Positions 23,001 through 34,502 of a stretch of DNA of 64,000 nt are shown in pieces; position 1 is the stretch's first letter; each line of letters starts with the position of its first letter. The position numbers were made by a program, and so were the translations under genes. Source of the stretch: Chamaea fasciata (taxonomy: Eukaryota > Chordata > Aves > Passeriformes > Sylviidae); NCBI GenBank assembly GCA_029207755.1, contig JARCOQ010000002.1, forward strand, positions 113,633,745 to 113,697,744, read 5' to 3'. Below the pieces are notes generated by a model. The model ran no database searches, was not told the origin of the DNA, and saw only the letters and a program-made list of their open reading frames with translations.

Positions 23001-23119
23001 TTTATGGTTTTAACCCAGTGTCGAAAATTTTCCTTATTTTATTTCTCTTTTTTTTGTGACATTTCATTCATGTCAATTCTTCTCCACTCTCTTTCTATGC
23101 ATGTCTTCCCGGAGTTCAG

Positions 23120-24870
23120 GATTTCAATTGGAGTCATTTGGGCAAGCTTGGCACCTTTGCACTGCCCCTGCTTTCATCTCTGGCCATTCGGTGCTAATTG
23201 CGCAGTTTCCGGATTTTCTCGGATTTTCTCACTTGCGTGCTTTTTGGATCACATCTCCACTCCAGAGCGCTTGATCCACTTTATCCTCTGATTTCCAGAT
23301 TTCATTCCCTTTCCCGAAAGGAAGGCTTTTCCTTTCGGGAAAATGAATGAAATCTGCTGATTTCAATGAGCAATAATTGGGCAAGCTTTGGTCCTTGTCG
23401 CTGCACTTCTGCTCATCCCATCTGCTTTTATGGTTTTAACCCAGCGTCCAAAATTTTCCTTATTTTATTTCTCTTTTTTTTTGTGACATTTCATTCATGT
23501 CAATTCTTCTCCACTCTCTTTCTATGCATGTCTTCCCTGAGTTCAGGATTTCAATTGGAGTCATTTGGGCAAGCTTGGCACCTTTGCACTGCCCCTGCTT
23601 TCATTTCTGGCCATTTGGTGCTAATTGCGCAGTTTCCAGATTTTCTCGTATTTTTTCACTTGCGTGCTTTTTGGATCACATCTGCTGTGCAGAGGGCTTG
23701 GTCCTATTTGTTCTCTGATTTCCAGATATCATTCCCTTTCCCAAATAGAAGGCTTTCCCTTTTGGGAAAGGGAATGAAATCTGCTGATTTCAATGAGCAA
23801 TAATTGGGCAAGCTTTGGTCCTTGTCGCTGCACTTCTGCTCATCCCATTTGCTTTTATGGTTTTAACCCAGCGTCCAAAATTTTCCCTTTTTTATTTCTC
23901 TTTTTTTTGTGACATTTCATTCCTGTCAATTCTTCTCCACTCTCTTTCTATGCATGTCTTCCCTGAGTTCAGGATTTCAATTGGAGTCATTTGGGCAAGC
24001 TTGGCACTTTTGCACTGCCCCTGCTTTCATCTCTGGCCATTCGGTGCTAATTGCGCAGTTTCCGGATTTTCTCGGATTTTCTCACTTGCGTGCTTTTTGG
24101 ATCACATCTCCACTCCAGAGCGCTTGATCCACTTTATCCTCTGATTTCCAGATTTCATTCCCTTTCCCGAAAGGAAGGCTTTCCCTTTCGGGACAGGGAA
24201 TGAAATCTGCTGATTTCAATGAGCAATAATTGGGCAAGCTTCGGTCCATGTCCCTGCACTTCTGCTCATCCCATCTGCTTTTATGGTTTTCCCCTGGCCT
24301 CCAAAATCTTCCTGATTTTATTTGTCTTTTTTTTCGTGACATTTCATTCATGTCAATTCTTCTCCACTCTCTTTCTATGCATGTCTTCCCTGAGTTCAGG
24401 ATTTCAATTGGAGTCATTTGGGCAAGCTTGGCACCTTTGCACTGCCCCTGCTTTCATCTCTGGCCATTCGGTGCTAATTGCGCAGTTTCCGGATTTTCTC
24501 GGATTTTTTCACTTGCGTGCTTTTTGGATCACATCTGCTGTCCAGAGGGCTTGATCCTATTTGTTCTCTGATTTCCAGATATCATTCCCTTTCCCAAAAA
24601 GAAGGCTTTCCCTTTTGGGAAAGGGAATGAAATCTGCGGATTGCGATGAGCAATAATTGGGAAATTTTCGGTCCATGTCCTTGTACTTCTGCTCATGTCA
24701 ATCGCTTTTATGATTTTCGCCAAGATTCTGAATTATTTACTGATTTGTTTTTTTTTTTTTTGGGACAATTCATTTCTGTCAATTCTTCTCCACTCTCTTT
24801 CTATGCATGTCTTCCCTGAGTTCAGGATTTCAATTGGAGTCATTTGGGCAAGCTTGGCACCTTTGCACTG
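23120..24870 (+). repeat. 4-mer higher-order repeat, 1706 bp (N-N-P-R), copy 1
   Basis: Matches 24826-26576 at a constant 1706 bp. Private marks shared only by the two copies: ggccatttggtgc, gctgtgcagagggcttgg, cccaaatagaagg and cgggacaggg in a right hairpin arm (24191/25897). In the N monomer the usual tga stop of the recurring frame is tgg, which lengthens a chance ORF to 145 codons. Confidence 0.9.
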
Positions 24871-26576
24871 CCCCTGCTTTCATCTCTGGCCATTCGGTGC
24901 TAATTGCGCAGTTTCCGGATTTTCTCGGATTTTCTCACTTGCGTGCTTTTTGGATCACATCTCCACTCCAGAGCGCTTGATCCACTTTATCCTCTGATTT
25001 CCAGATTTCATTCCCTTTCCCGAAAGGAAGGCTTTCCCTTTCGGGAAAATGAATGAAATCTGCTGATTTCAATGAGCAATAATTGGGCAAGCTTTGGTCC
25101 TTGTCGCTGCACTTCTGCTCATCCCATCTGCTTTTATGGTTTTAACCCAGCGTCCAAAATTTTCCTTATTTTATTTCTCTTTTTTTTTGTGACATTTCAT
25201 TCATGTCAATTCTTCTCCACTCTCTTTCTATGCATGTCTTCCCTGAGTTCAGGATTTCAATTGGAGTCATTTGGGCAAGCTTGGCACCTTTGCACTGCCC
25301 CTGCTTTCATTTCTGGCCATTTGGTGCTAATTGCGCAGTTTCCAGATTTTCTCGTATTTTTTCACTTGCGTGCTTTTTGGATCACATCTGCTGTGCAGAG
25401 GGCTTGGTCCTATTTGTTCTCTGATTTCCAGATATCATTCCCTTTCCCAAATAGAAGGCTTTCCCTTTTGGGAAAGGGAATGAAATCTGCTGATTTCAAT
25501 GAGCAATAATTGGGCAAGCTTTGGTCCTTGTCGCTGCACTTCTGCTCATCCCATTTGCTTTTATGGTTTTAACCCAGCGTCCAAAATTTTCCTTATTTTA
25601 TTTCTCTTTTTTTTGTGACATTTCATTCCTGTCAATTCTTCTCCACTCTCTTTCTATGCATGTCTTCCCTGAGTTCAGGATTTCAATTGGAGTCATTTGG
25701 GCAAGCTTGGCACTTTTGCACTGCCCCTGCTTTCATCTCTGGCCATTCGGTGCTAATTGCGCAGTTTCCGGATTTTCTCGGATTTTCTCACTTGCGTGCT
25801 TTTTGGATCACATCTCCACTCCAGAGCGCTTGATCCACTTTATCCTCTGATTTCCAGATTTCATTCCCTTTCCCGAAAGGAAGGCTTTCCCTTTCGGGAC
25901 AGGGAATGAAATCTGCTGATTTCAATGAGCAATAATTGGGCAAGCTTCGGTCCATGTCCCTGCACTTCTGCTCATCCCATCTGCTTTTATGGTTTTCCCC
26001 TGGCCTCCAAAATCTTCCTGATTTTATTTGTCTTTTTTTTCGTGACATTTCATTCATGTCAATTCTTCTCCACTCTCTTTCTATGCATGTCTTCCCTGAG
26101 TTCAGGATTTCAATTGGAGTCATTTGGGCAAGCTTGGCACCTTTGCACTGCCCCTGCTTTCATCTCTGGCCATTCGGTGCTAATTGCGCAGTTTCCGGAT
26201 TTTCTCGGATTTTTTCACTTGCGTGCTTTTTGGATCACATCTGCTGTCCAGAGGGCTTGATCCTATTTGTTCTCTGATTTCCAGATATCATTCCCTTTCC
26301 CAAAAAGAAGGCTTTCCCTTTTGGGAAAGGGAATGAAATCTGCGGATTGCGATGAGCAATAATTGGGAAATTTTCGGTCCATGTCCTTGTACTTCTGCTC
26401 ATGTCAATCGCTTTTATGATTTTCGCCAAGATTCTGAATTATTTACTGATTTGTTTTTTTTTTTTTTGGGACAATTCATTTCTGTCAATTCTTCTCCACT
26501 CTCTTTCTATGCATGTCTTCCCTGAGTTCAGGATTTCAATTGGAGTCATTTGGGCAAGCTTGGCACCTTTGCACTG
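24826..26576 (+). repeat. 4-mer higher-order repeat, 1706 bp (N-N-P-R), copy 2
   Basis: Second copy, adjoining the first. A difference was noticed near 23885/25591 (cccttttttattt/ccttattttattt). The match ends at the core change ctgctttcatc to ctgatttcatc near 26582. Confidence 0.9.
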
Positions 26577-29340
26577 CCCCTGATTTCATCTCTGGCCATT
26601 CGGTGCTAATTGCGCAGTTTCCGGATTTTCTCGGATTTTTTCACTTGCGTGCTTTTTGGATCACATCTGCTGTCCAGAGGGCTTGATCCTATTTGTTCTC
26701 TGATTTCCAGATATCATTCCCTTTCCCAAACAGAAGGCTTTCCCTTTTGGGAAAGGGAATGAAATCTGCGGATTTCGATGAGCAATAACTGGGAAATTTT
26801 CGGTCCATGTCCTTGTACTTCTGCTCATGTCAATTGCTTTTATGATTTTCGCCAAGATTCTGAATTATTTACTGATTTGTTTTTTTTTTTTTTTGGGACA
26901 ATTCATTTCTGTCAGTTCTTCTCAACTCTCTTTCTATGCATGTCTTCCCTGAGTTCAGGATTTCAATTGGAGTCATTTGGGCAAGCTTGGCACCTTTGCA
27001 CTGCCCCTGCTTTCATCTCCGGCCATTCGGTGCTAATTGCGCAGTTTCGAGATTTTCTCGTATTTTTTCACTTGCGTGCTTTTTGGATCACATCTGCTCT
27101 CCAGAGCGCTTGATCCCCTTTGTTCTCTGATTTCCAGATATCATTCCCTTTCCTAGAAAGAAGGCTTTCCCTTTTGGGAAAGGGAATGTAATCTGCCCAT
27201 AGCAATGAGCAATAATTGGGCAAGCTTTGGTCCTTGTCGCTGCACTTCTGCTCATCCCATTTGCTTTTATGGTTTTAACCCAGCGTCCAAAATTTTCCTT
27301 ATTTTATTTCTCTTTTTTTTGTGACATTTCATTCATGTCAATTCTTCTCCACTCTCTTTCTATGCATGTCTTCCCTGAGTTCAGGATTTCAATTGGAGTC
27401 ATTTGGGCAAGCTTGGCACCTTTGCACTGCCCCTGCTTTCATCTCTGGCCATTCAGTGCTAATTGCGCCTTTTTCCCGAATTTTCAGGTTTTTTCACTCG
27501 CGTGCTTTTTGGATCACATCTCCACTCCCGAGCGCTTGATCCACTTTATCCTCTGATTTCCAGATTTCATTCCCTTTCCCGAAAGGAAGGCTTTCCCTTT
27601 CGGGAAAGGGAATGAAATCTGCTGATTTCAATGAGCAATAATTGGGCAAGCTTCGGTCCATGTCCTTGCACTTCTGCTCATCCCATCTGCTTTTATGATT
27701 TTCACCTGGCCGCAAAAATATTCCTGCTTTTTTTCTTTGTTTTTCGTGACATTTTATTCATATCAATTCTTCTCCACTCTCTTTCTATGCATGTCTTCCC
27801 TGAGTTCAGGATTTCAATTGGAGTCATTTGGGCAAGCTTGGCACCTTTGCACTGCCCCTGCTTTCATCTCTGGCCATTCGGTGCTAATTGCGCAGTTTCC
27901 GGATTTTCTCGTATTTTTTCACTTGCGTGCTTTTTGGATCACATCTGCTGTCCAGAGGGCTTGATCCTATTTGTTCTCTGATTTCCAGATATCATTCCCT
28001 TTCCCAAAAAGAAGGCTTTTCCTTTTGGGAAAGGGAATGAAATCTGCGGATTTCGATGAGCAATAATTGGGAAATTTTCGGTCCATGTCCTTGTACTTCT
28101 GCTCATGTCAATCGCTTTTATGATTTTCGCCAAGATTCTGAATTATTTACTGATTTGTTGTTTTTTTTTTTGGGACAATTCATTTCTGTCAATTCTTCTC
28201 CACTCTCTTTCTATGCATGTCTTCCCTGAGTTCAGGATTTCAATTGGAGTCATTTGGGCAAGCTTGGCACCTTTGCACTGCCCCTGATTTCATCTCTGGC
28301 CATTCGGTGCTAATTGCACAGTTTCCAGATTTTCTTGTATTTTTTCACTTGCGTGCTTTTTGGATCACATCTGCTCTCCAGAGCGCATGATCCCCTTTAG
28401 TTCTCTGATTTCCAGATATCATTCCCTTTCCTAGAAAGAAGGCGTTCCCTTTTGGGAAAGGGAATGTAATCTGCCCATAGCAATGAGCAATAATTGGGGA
28501 AGCTTTGGTCCTTGTCGCTGCACTTCTGCTCATCCCATTTGCTTTTATGGTTTTAACCCAGCGTCCAAAATTTTCCTTATTTTATTTCTCTTTTTTTCGT
28601 GACATTTCATGGATTTCAATTTTTCTCCAATCTCTTTCTATGCATATCTTCCCTGAGTTCAGGATTTCAATTGGAGTCATTTGGGCAAGCTTGGCACTTT
28701 TGCACTGCCCCTGCTTTCATCTCTGGCCATTCGGTGCTAATTGCGCAGTTTCCGGGTTTTCTCGGATTTTCTCACTTGCGTGCTTTTTGGATCACATCTC
28801 CACTCCAGAGCGCTTGATCCACTTTATCCTCTGATTTCCAGATTTCATTCCCTTTCCCGAAAGGAAGGCTTTCCCTTTCGGGAAAATGAATGAAATCTGC
28901 TGATTTCAATGAGCAATAATTGGGCAAGCTTTGGTCCATGTCCCTGCACTTCTGCTCATCCCATCTGCTTTTATGGTTTTCACCAGGCCTCAAAACCTTT
29001 CCTTTTTTTTCTTTGTTTTTTTTGACATTTCATGGATTTCAATTTTTCTCCAATCTCTTTCTATGCATATCTTCCCTGAGTTCAGGATTTCAATTGGAGT
29101 CATTTGGGCAAGCTTGGCACCTTTGCACTGCCCCTGCTTTCATCTCTGGCCATTCGGTGCTAATTGCGCAGTTTCCGGATTTTCTCGGATTTTTTCACTT
29201 GCGTGCTTTTCGGATCACATCTGCTGTCCAGAGGGCTTGATCCTATTTGTTCTCTGATTTCCAGATATCATTCCCTTTCCCAAAAAGAAGGCTTTCCCTT
29301 TTGGGAAAGGGAATGAAATCTGCGGATTGCGATGAGCAAT
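26360..29340 (+). repeat. 7-mer higher-order repeat, 2981 bp, copy 1
   Basis: From 26778 the order is R-N-S-R-N/Q-Q-R. Matches from about 29341 at 2980-2981 bp. Shared marks: cccaaacagaagg, tttcgagattttc, a poly-T interrupted as gttgttttt (28158/31139) and aattgcacagtttcc. It contains the N-S-R-N-Q module of the 2127-bp repeat, with its fourth monomer changed into an N/Q chimera. Confidence 0.87.
28483..28908 (+). repeat. Chimeric monomer N/Q
   Basis: Opens as class N (aattggggaagc, taacccagcgtcc, ctttttttcgtgacatttcat), then continues with ggatttcaatttttctcc and atgcatatcttcc, which is class Q. The homologous monomers at 18687 and 20814 are ordinary N. The switch is within gacatttcat near 28602-28611. 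Confidence 0.88.
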
Positions 29341-31530
29341 AATTGGGAAATTTTCGGTCCATGTCCTTGTACTTCTGCTCATGTCAATCGCTTTTATGAT
29401 TTTCGCCAAGATTCTGAATTATTTACTGATTTGTTTTTTTTTTTTTTTGGGACAATTCATTTCTGTCAATTCTTCTCCACTCTCTTTCTATGCATGTCTT
29501 CCCTGAGTTCAGGATTTCAATTGGAGTCATTTGGGCAAGCTTGGCACCTTTGCACTGCCCCTGATTTCATCTCTGGCCATTCGGTGCTAATTGCGCAGTT
29601 TCCAGATTTTCTCGGATTTTTTCACTTGCGTGCTTTTTGGATCACATCTGCTGTCCAGAGGGCTTGATCCTATTTGTTCTCTGATTTCCAGATATCATTC
29701 CCTTTCCCAAACAGAAGGCTTTCCCTTTTGGGAAAGGGAATGAAATCTGCGGATTTCGATGAGCAATAACTGGGAAATTTTCGGTCCATGTCCTTGTACT
29801 TCTGCTCATGTCAATTGCTTTTATGATTTTCGCCAAGATTCTGAATTATTTACTGATTTGTTTTTTTTTTTTTTTGGGACAATTCATTTCTGTCAGTTCT
29901 TCTCAACTCTCTTTCTATGCATGTCTTCCCTGAGTTCAGGATTTCAATTGGAGTCATTTGGGCAAGCTTGGCACCTTTGCACTGCCCCTGCTTTCATCTC
30001 CGGCCATTCGGTGCTAATTGCGCAGTTTCGAGATTTTCTCGTATTTTTTCACTTGCGTGCTTTTTGGATCACATCTGCTCTCCAGAGCGCTTGATCCCCT
30101 TTGTTCTCTGATTTCCAGATATCATTCCGTTTCCTAGAAAGAAGGCTTTCCCTTTTGGGAAAGGGAATGTAATCTGCCCATAGCAATGAGCAATAATTGG
30201 GCAAGCTTTGGTCCTTGTCGCTGCACTTCTGCTCATCCCATTTGCTTTTATGGTTTTAACCCAGCGTCCAAAATTTTCCTTATTTTATTTCTCTTTTTTT
30301 TGTGACATTTCATTCATGTCAATTCTTCTCCACTCTCTTTCTATGCATGTCTTCCCTGAGTTCAGGATTTCAATTGGAGTCATTTGGGCAAGCTTGGCAC
30401 CTTTGCACTGCCCCTGCTTTCATCTCTGGCCATTCAGTGCTAATTGCGCCTTTTTCCCGAATTTTCAGGTTTTTTCACTCGCGTGCTTTTTGGATCACAT
30501 CTCCACTCCCGAGCGCTTGATCCACTTTATCCTCTGATTTCCAGATTTCATTCCCTTTCCCGAAAGGAAGGCTTTCCCTTTCGGGAAAGGGAATGAAATC
30601 TGCTGATTTCAATGAGCAATAATTGGGCAAGCTTCGGTCCATGTCCTTGCACTTCTGCTCATCCCATCTGCTTTTATGATTTTCACCTGGCCGCAAAAAT
30701 ATTCCTGCTTTTTTTCTTTGTTTTTCGTGACATTTTATTCATATCAATTCTTCTCCACTCTCTTTCTATGCATGTCTTCCCTGAGTTCAGGATTTCAATT
30801 GGAGTCATTTGGGCAAGCTTGGCACCTTTGCACTGCCCCTGCTTTCATCTCTGGCCATTCGGTGCTAATTGCGCAGTTTCCGGATTTTCTCAGATTTTTT
30901 CACTTGCGTGCTTTTTGGATCACATCTGCTCTCCAGAGCGCTTGATCCTATTTGTTCTCTGATTTCCAGATATCATTCCCTTTCCCAAAAAGAAGGCTTT
31001 TCCTTTTGGGAAAGGGAATGAAATCTGCGGATTTCGATGAGCAATAACTGGGAAATTTTCGGTCCATGTCCTTGTACTTCTGCTCATGTCAATCGCTTTT
31101 ATGATTTTCGCCAAGATTCTGAATTATTTACTGATTTGTTGTTTTTTTTTTTGGGACAATTCATTTCTGTCAATTCTTCTCCACTCTCTTTCTATGCATG
31201 TCTTCCCTGAGTTCAGGATTTCAATTGGAGTCATTTGGGCAAGCTTGGCACCTTTGCACTGCCCCTGATTTCATCTCTGGCCATTCGGTGCTAATTGCAC
31301 AGTTTCCAGATTTTCTTGTATTTTTTCACTTGCGTGCTTTTTGGATCACATCTGCTCTCCAGAGCGCATGATCCCCTTTAGTTCTCTGATTTCCAGATAT
31401 CATTCCCTTTCCTAGAAAGAAGGCTTTCCCTTTTGGGAAAGGGAATGTAATCTGCCCATAGCAATGAGCAATAATTGGGGAAGCTTTGGTCCTTGTCGCT
31501 GCACTTCTGCTCATCCCATTTGCTTTTATG
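29341..31530 (+). repeat. 7-mer higher-order repeat, 2981 bp, copy 2, cut by gap
   Basis: Second copy of the 26.4-29.3 kb block, stopped by the assembly gap in its fifth monomer. The hairpin loop reads aggctttccc where copy 1 has aggcgttccc, and the left arm at 30129 reads cattccgtttcc. Confidence 0.87.
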
Positions 31531-31630
31531 NNNNNNNNNNNNNNNNNNNNNNNNNNNNNNNNNNNNNNNNNNNNNNNNNNNNNNNNNNNNNNNNNNNNNN
31601 NNNNNNNNNNNNNNNNNNNNNNNNNNNNNN
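31531..31630. other. Assembly gap, exactly 100 N
   Basis: A run of exactly 100 N interrupts a class N monomer at phase 67, and sequence resumes in a class R monomer at phase 7. If the array stays in phase the missing length should be 426k minus 61 bp (365 bp at least), so 100 cannot be the true size. A round 100 is the usual placeholder for a gap of unknown length. The right flank (from 31631) matches 36307 onward, while the left flank continues the 7-mer block that starts near 26.4 kb. Confidence 0.97.
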
Positions 31631-34502
31631 AATAACTGGGAAATTTTCGGTCCATGTCCTTGTACTTCTGCTCATGTCAGTTGCTTTTATGATTTTCGCC
31701 AAGATTCTGAATTATTTACTGATTTGTTTTTTTTTTTTTTGGGACAATTCATTTCTGTCAGTTCTTCTCAACTCTCTTTCTATGCATGTCTTCCCTGAGT
31801 TCAGGATTTCAATTGGAGTAATTTGGGCAAGCTTGGCACCTTTGCACTGCCCCTGCTTTCATCTCCGGCCATTCGGTGCTAATTGCGCAGTTTCCAGATT
31901 TTCTCGGATTTTTTCACTTGCGTGCTTTTTGGATCACATCTGCTCTCCAGAGCGCTTGATCCCCTTTGTTCTCTGATTTCCAGATATCATTCCCTTTCCT
32001 AGAAAGAAGGCTTTCCCTTTTGGGAAAGGGAATGTAATCTGCCCATAGCAATGAGCAATAATTGGGCAAGCTTTGGTCCTTGTCGCTGCACTTCTGCTCA
32101 TCCCATTTGCTTTTATGGTTTTAACCCAGTGCCGAAAATTTTCCGTATTTTATTTCTCTTTTTTTTGTGACATTTCATTCATGTCAATTCTTCTCCACTC
32201 TCTTTCTATGCATGTCTTCCCTGAGTTCAGGATTTCAATTGGAGTCATTTGGGCAAGCTTGGCACCTTTGCACTGCCCCTGCTTTCATCTCTGGCCATTC
32301 AGTGCTAATTGCGCCTTTTTCCCGAATTTTCAGGTTTTTTCACTCGCGTGCTTTTTGGATCACATCTCCACTCCAGAGCGCTTGATCCACTTTATCCTCT
32401 GATTTCCAGATTTCATTCCCTTTCCCGAAAGGAAGGCTTTCCCTTTCGGGAAAGGGAATGAAATCTGCTGATTTCAATGAGCAATAATTGGGCAAGCTTC
32501 GGTCCATGTCCTTGCACTTCTGCTCATCCCATCTGCTTTTATGATTTTCACCTGGCCGCAAAAATATTCCTGCTTTTTTTTTTGTTTTTCGTGACATTTT
32601 ATTCATATCAATTCTTCTCCACTCTCTTTCTATGCATGTCTTCCCTGAGTTCAGGATTTCAATTGGAGTCATTTGGGCAAGCTTGGCACCTTTGCACTGC
32701 CCCTGCTTTCATCTCTGGCCATTCGGTGCTAATTGCGCAGTTTCCGGATTTTCTCGGATTTTCTCACTTGCGTGCTTTTTGGATCACATCTCCACTCCAG
32801 AGCGCTTGATCCACTTTATCCTCTGATTTCCAGATTTCATTCCCTTTCCCGAAAGGAAGGCTTTCCCTTTCGGGAAAATGAATGAAATCTGCTGATTTCA
32901 ATGAGCAATAATTGGGCAAGCTTCGGTCCATGTCCCTGCACTTCTGCTCATCCCATCTGCTTTTATGGTTTTCACCAGGCCTCAAAACCTTTCCTTTTTT
33001 TTCTTTGTTTTTTTTGACATTTCATGGATTTCAATTTTTCTCCAATCTCTTTCTATGCATGTCTTCCCTGAGTTCAGGATTTCAATTGGAGTCATTTGGG
33101 CAAGCTTGGCACCTTTGCATTGCCCCTGCTTTCATCTCCGACCATTCGGTGCTAATTGCGCAGTTTCCAGATTTTCTCGTATTTTTTCACTTGCGTGCTT
33201 TTTGGATCACATCTGCTCTCCAGAGCGCTTGATCCCCTTTGTTCTCTGATTTCCAGATATCATTCCCTTTCCTAGAAAGAAGGCTTTCCCTTTTGGGAAA
33301 GGGAATGTAATCTGCCCATAGCAATGAGCAATAATTGGGCAAGCTTTGGTCCTTGTCGCTGCACTTCTGCTCATCCCATTTGCTTTTATGGTTTTAACCC
33401 AGCGTCCAAAATTTTCCTTATTTTATTTCTCTTTTTTTTGTGACATTTCATTCATGTCAATTCTTCTCCACTCTCTTTCTATGCATGTCTTCCCTGAGTT
33501 CAGGATTTCAATTGGAGTCATTTGGGCAAGCTTGGCACCTTTGCACTGCCCCTGCTTCCATCTCTGGCCATTCAGTGGTAATCAGCCTTTTTCCCGAATT
33601 TTCAGGTTTTTTCACTCGCGTGCTGTTTGGATCACATCTGCACTCCAGAGCGCTTGATCCACTTTATCCTCTGATTTCCAGATTTCATTCCCTTTCCCGA
33701 AAGGAAGGCTTTCCCTTTCGGGAAAGGGAATGAAATCTGCTGATTTCAATGAGCAATAATTGGGCAAGCTTTGGTCCTTGTCGCTGCACTTCTGCTCGTC
33801 CCATCTGTATTTATGGTTTTCCCCTGGCCTCAAAAATATTCCTTATTTTTTTCTTTGTTTTTTATGACATTTCATTCATGTCAATTCTTCTCCACTCTCT
33901 TTCTATGCATGTCTTCCCTGAGTTCAGGATTTCAATTGGAGTCATTTGGGCAAGCTTGGCACCTTTGCACTGCCCCTGCTTTCATCTCTGGCCATTCGGT
34001 GCTAATTGCGCAGTTTCCGGATTTTCTCGGATTTTTTCACTTGCGTGCTTTTTGGATCACATCTCCACTCCAGAGCGCTTGATCCACTTTATCCTCTGAT
34101 TTCCAGATTTCATTCCCTTTCCCAAAAAGAAGGCTTTCCCTTTTGGGAAAGGGAATGAAATCTGCGCATTTCGATGAGCAATAACTGGGAAATTTTCGGT
34201 CCATGTCCTTGTACTTCTGCTCATGTCAGTTGCTTTTATGATTTTCGCCAAGATTCTGAATTATTTACTGATTTGTTTTTTTTTTTTTTTGGGACAATTC
34301 ATTTCTGTCAGTTCTTTTCAACTCTCTTTCTATGCATGTCTTCCCTGAGTTCAGGATTTCAATTGGAGTCATTTGGGCAAGCTTGGCACCTTTGCACTGC
34401 CCCTGCTTTCATCTCCGGCCATTCGGTGCTAATTGCGCAGTTTCCAGATTTTCTCGTATTTTTTCACTTGCGTGCTTTTTGGATCACATCTGCTCTCCAG
34501 AG
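31631..34502 (+). repeat. 11-mer duplication (4676-bp offset), copy 1
   Basis: Order R-N-S-Q-N-U-R. Matches 36307-39178 at a constant 4676 bp. The first base after the gap already matches, so the true left limit lies in or beyond the gap. Shared marks: ggagtaatttggg, cccagtgccgaaaattttccg, ctttgcattgcccc with tctccgaccattc, and the whole U monomer. The match ends at cagaggg (34503) versus cagagcg (39179). Confidence 0.93.
33749..34173 (+). repeat. Representative class U monomer (425 bp)
   Basis: Diagnostic words are cccatctgtatttatgg, ctggcctcaaaaatatt and ttttttatgacatttc. It combines an N-like opening (ggtccttgtcgctgcac) with a P- or S-like middle. Only five copies exist, all right of the gap (33749, 38425, 49059, 54590, 59266), and they look identical. 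This fits spread by duplication of one founder monomer. Each is preceded by an N monomer that carries cagtggtaatcagcc and gtgctgtttgg. Confidence 0.9.

Larger units (their letters stand above)
1..31530 (+). repeat. Satellite array, left of the assembly gap (~426-bp monomers)
   Basis: Head-to-tail monomers of 423-428 bp, all in one orientation. The anchor atgagcaata gives monomer starts and classes: 1 partial N, 358 Q, 781 R, 1207 N, 1634 N, 2061 R, 2486 R, 2912 R, 3337 N, 3763 P, 4190 R, 4616 N, 5041 P, 5468 R, 5895 N, 6321 N, 6748 N/R chimera, 7174 N, 7599 P, 8026 R, 8453 N, 8879 N, 9306 N, 9731 P, 10158 R, 10586 N, 11012 N, 11439 N, 11864 P, 12291 N, 12716 P, 13143 R/N chimera, 13569 N, 13996 N, 14421 P, 14848 R, 15276 N, 15702 N, 16129 N, 16554 P, 16981 R, 17409 N, 17835 S, 18260 R, 18687 N, 19113 Q, 19536 N, 19962 S, 20387 R, 20814 N, 21240 Q, 21663 R, 22088 S, 22513 R, 22940 N, 23366 N, 23793 N, 24219 P, 24646 R, 25072 N, 25499 N, 25925 P, 26352 R, 26778 R, 27205 N, 27631 S, 28056 R, 28483 N/Q chimera, 28909 Q, 29332 R, 29759 R, 30186 N, 30612 S, 31037 R, 31464 N (cut by gap). 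No non-satellite sequence is seen. Classes were assigned by eye from diagnostic words. Confidence 0.98.

Noticed and set aside
23366..23803. 145-codon ORF, also at 25072
   Set aside because: Longer only because a tga stop became tgg in one monomer that was then duplicated in the 1706-bp unit.
31464..31976. 170-codon ORF
   Set aside because: It reads through the 100 N of the assembly gap and has no meaning.
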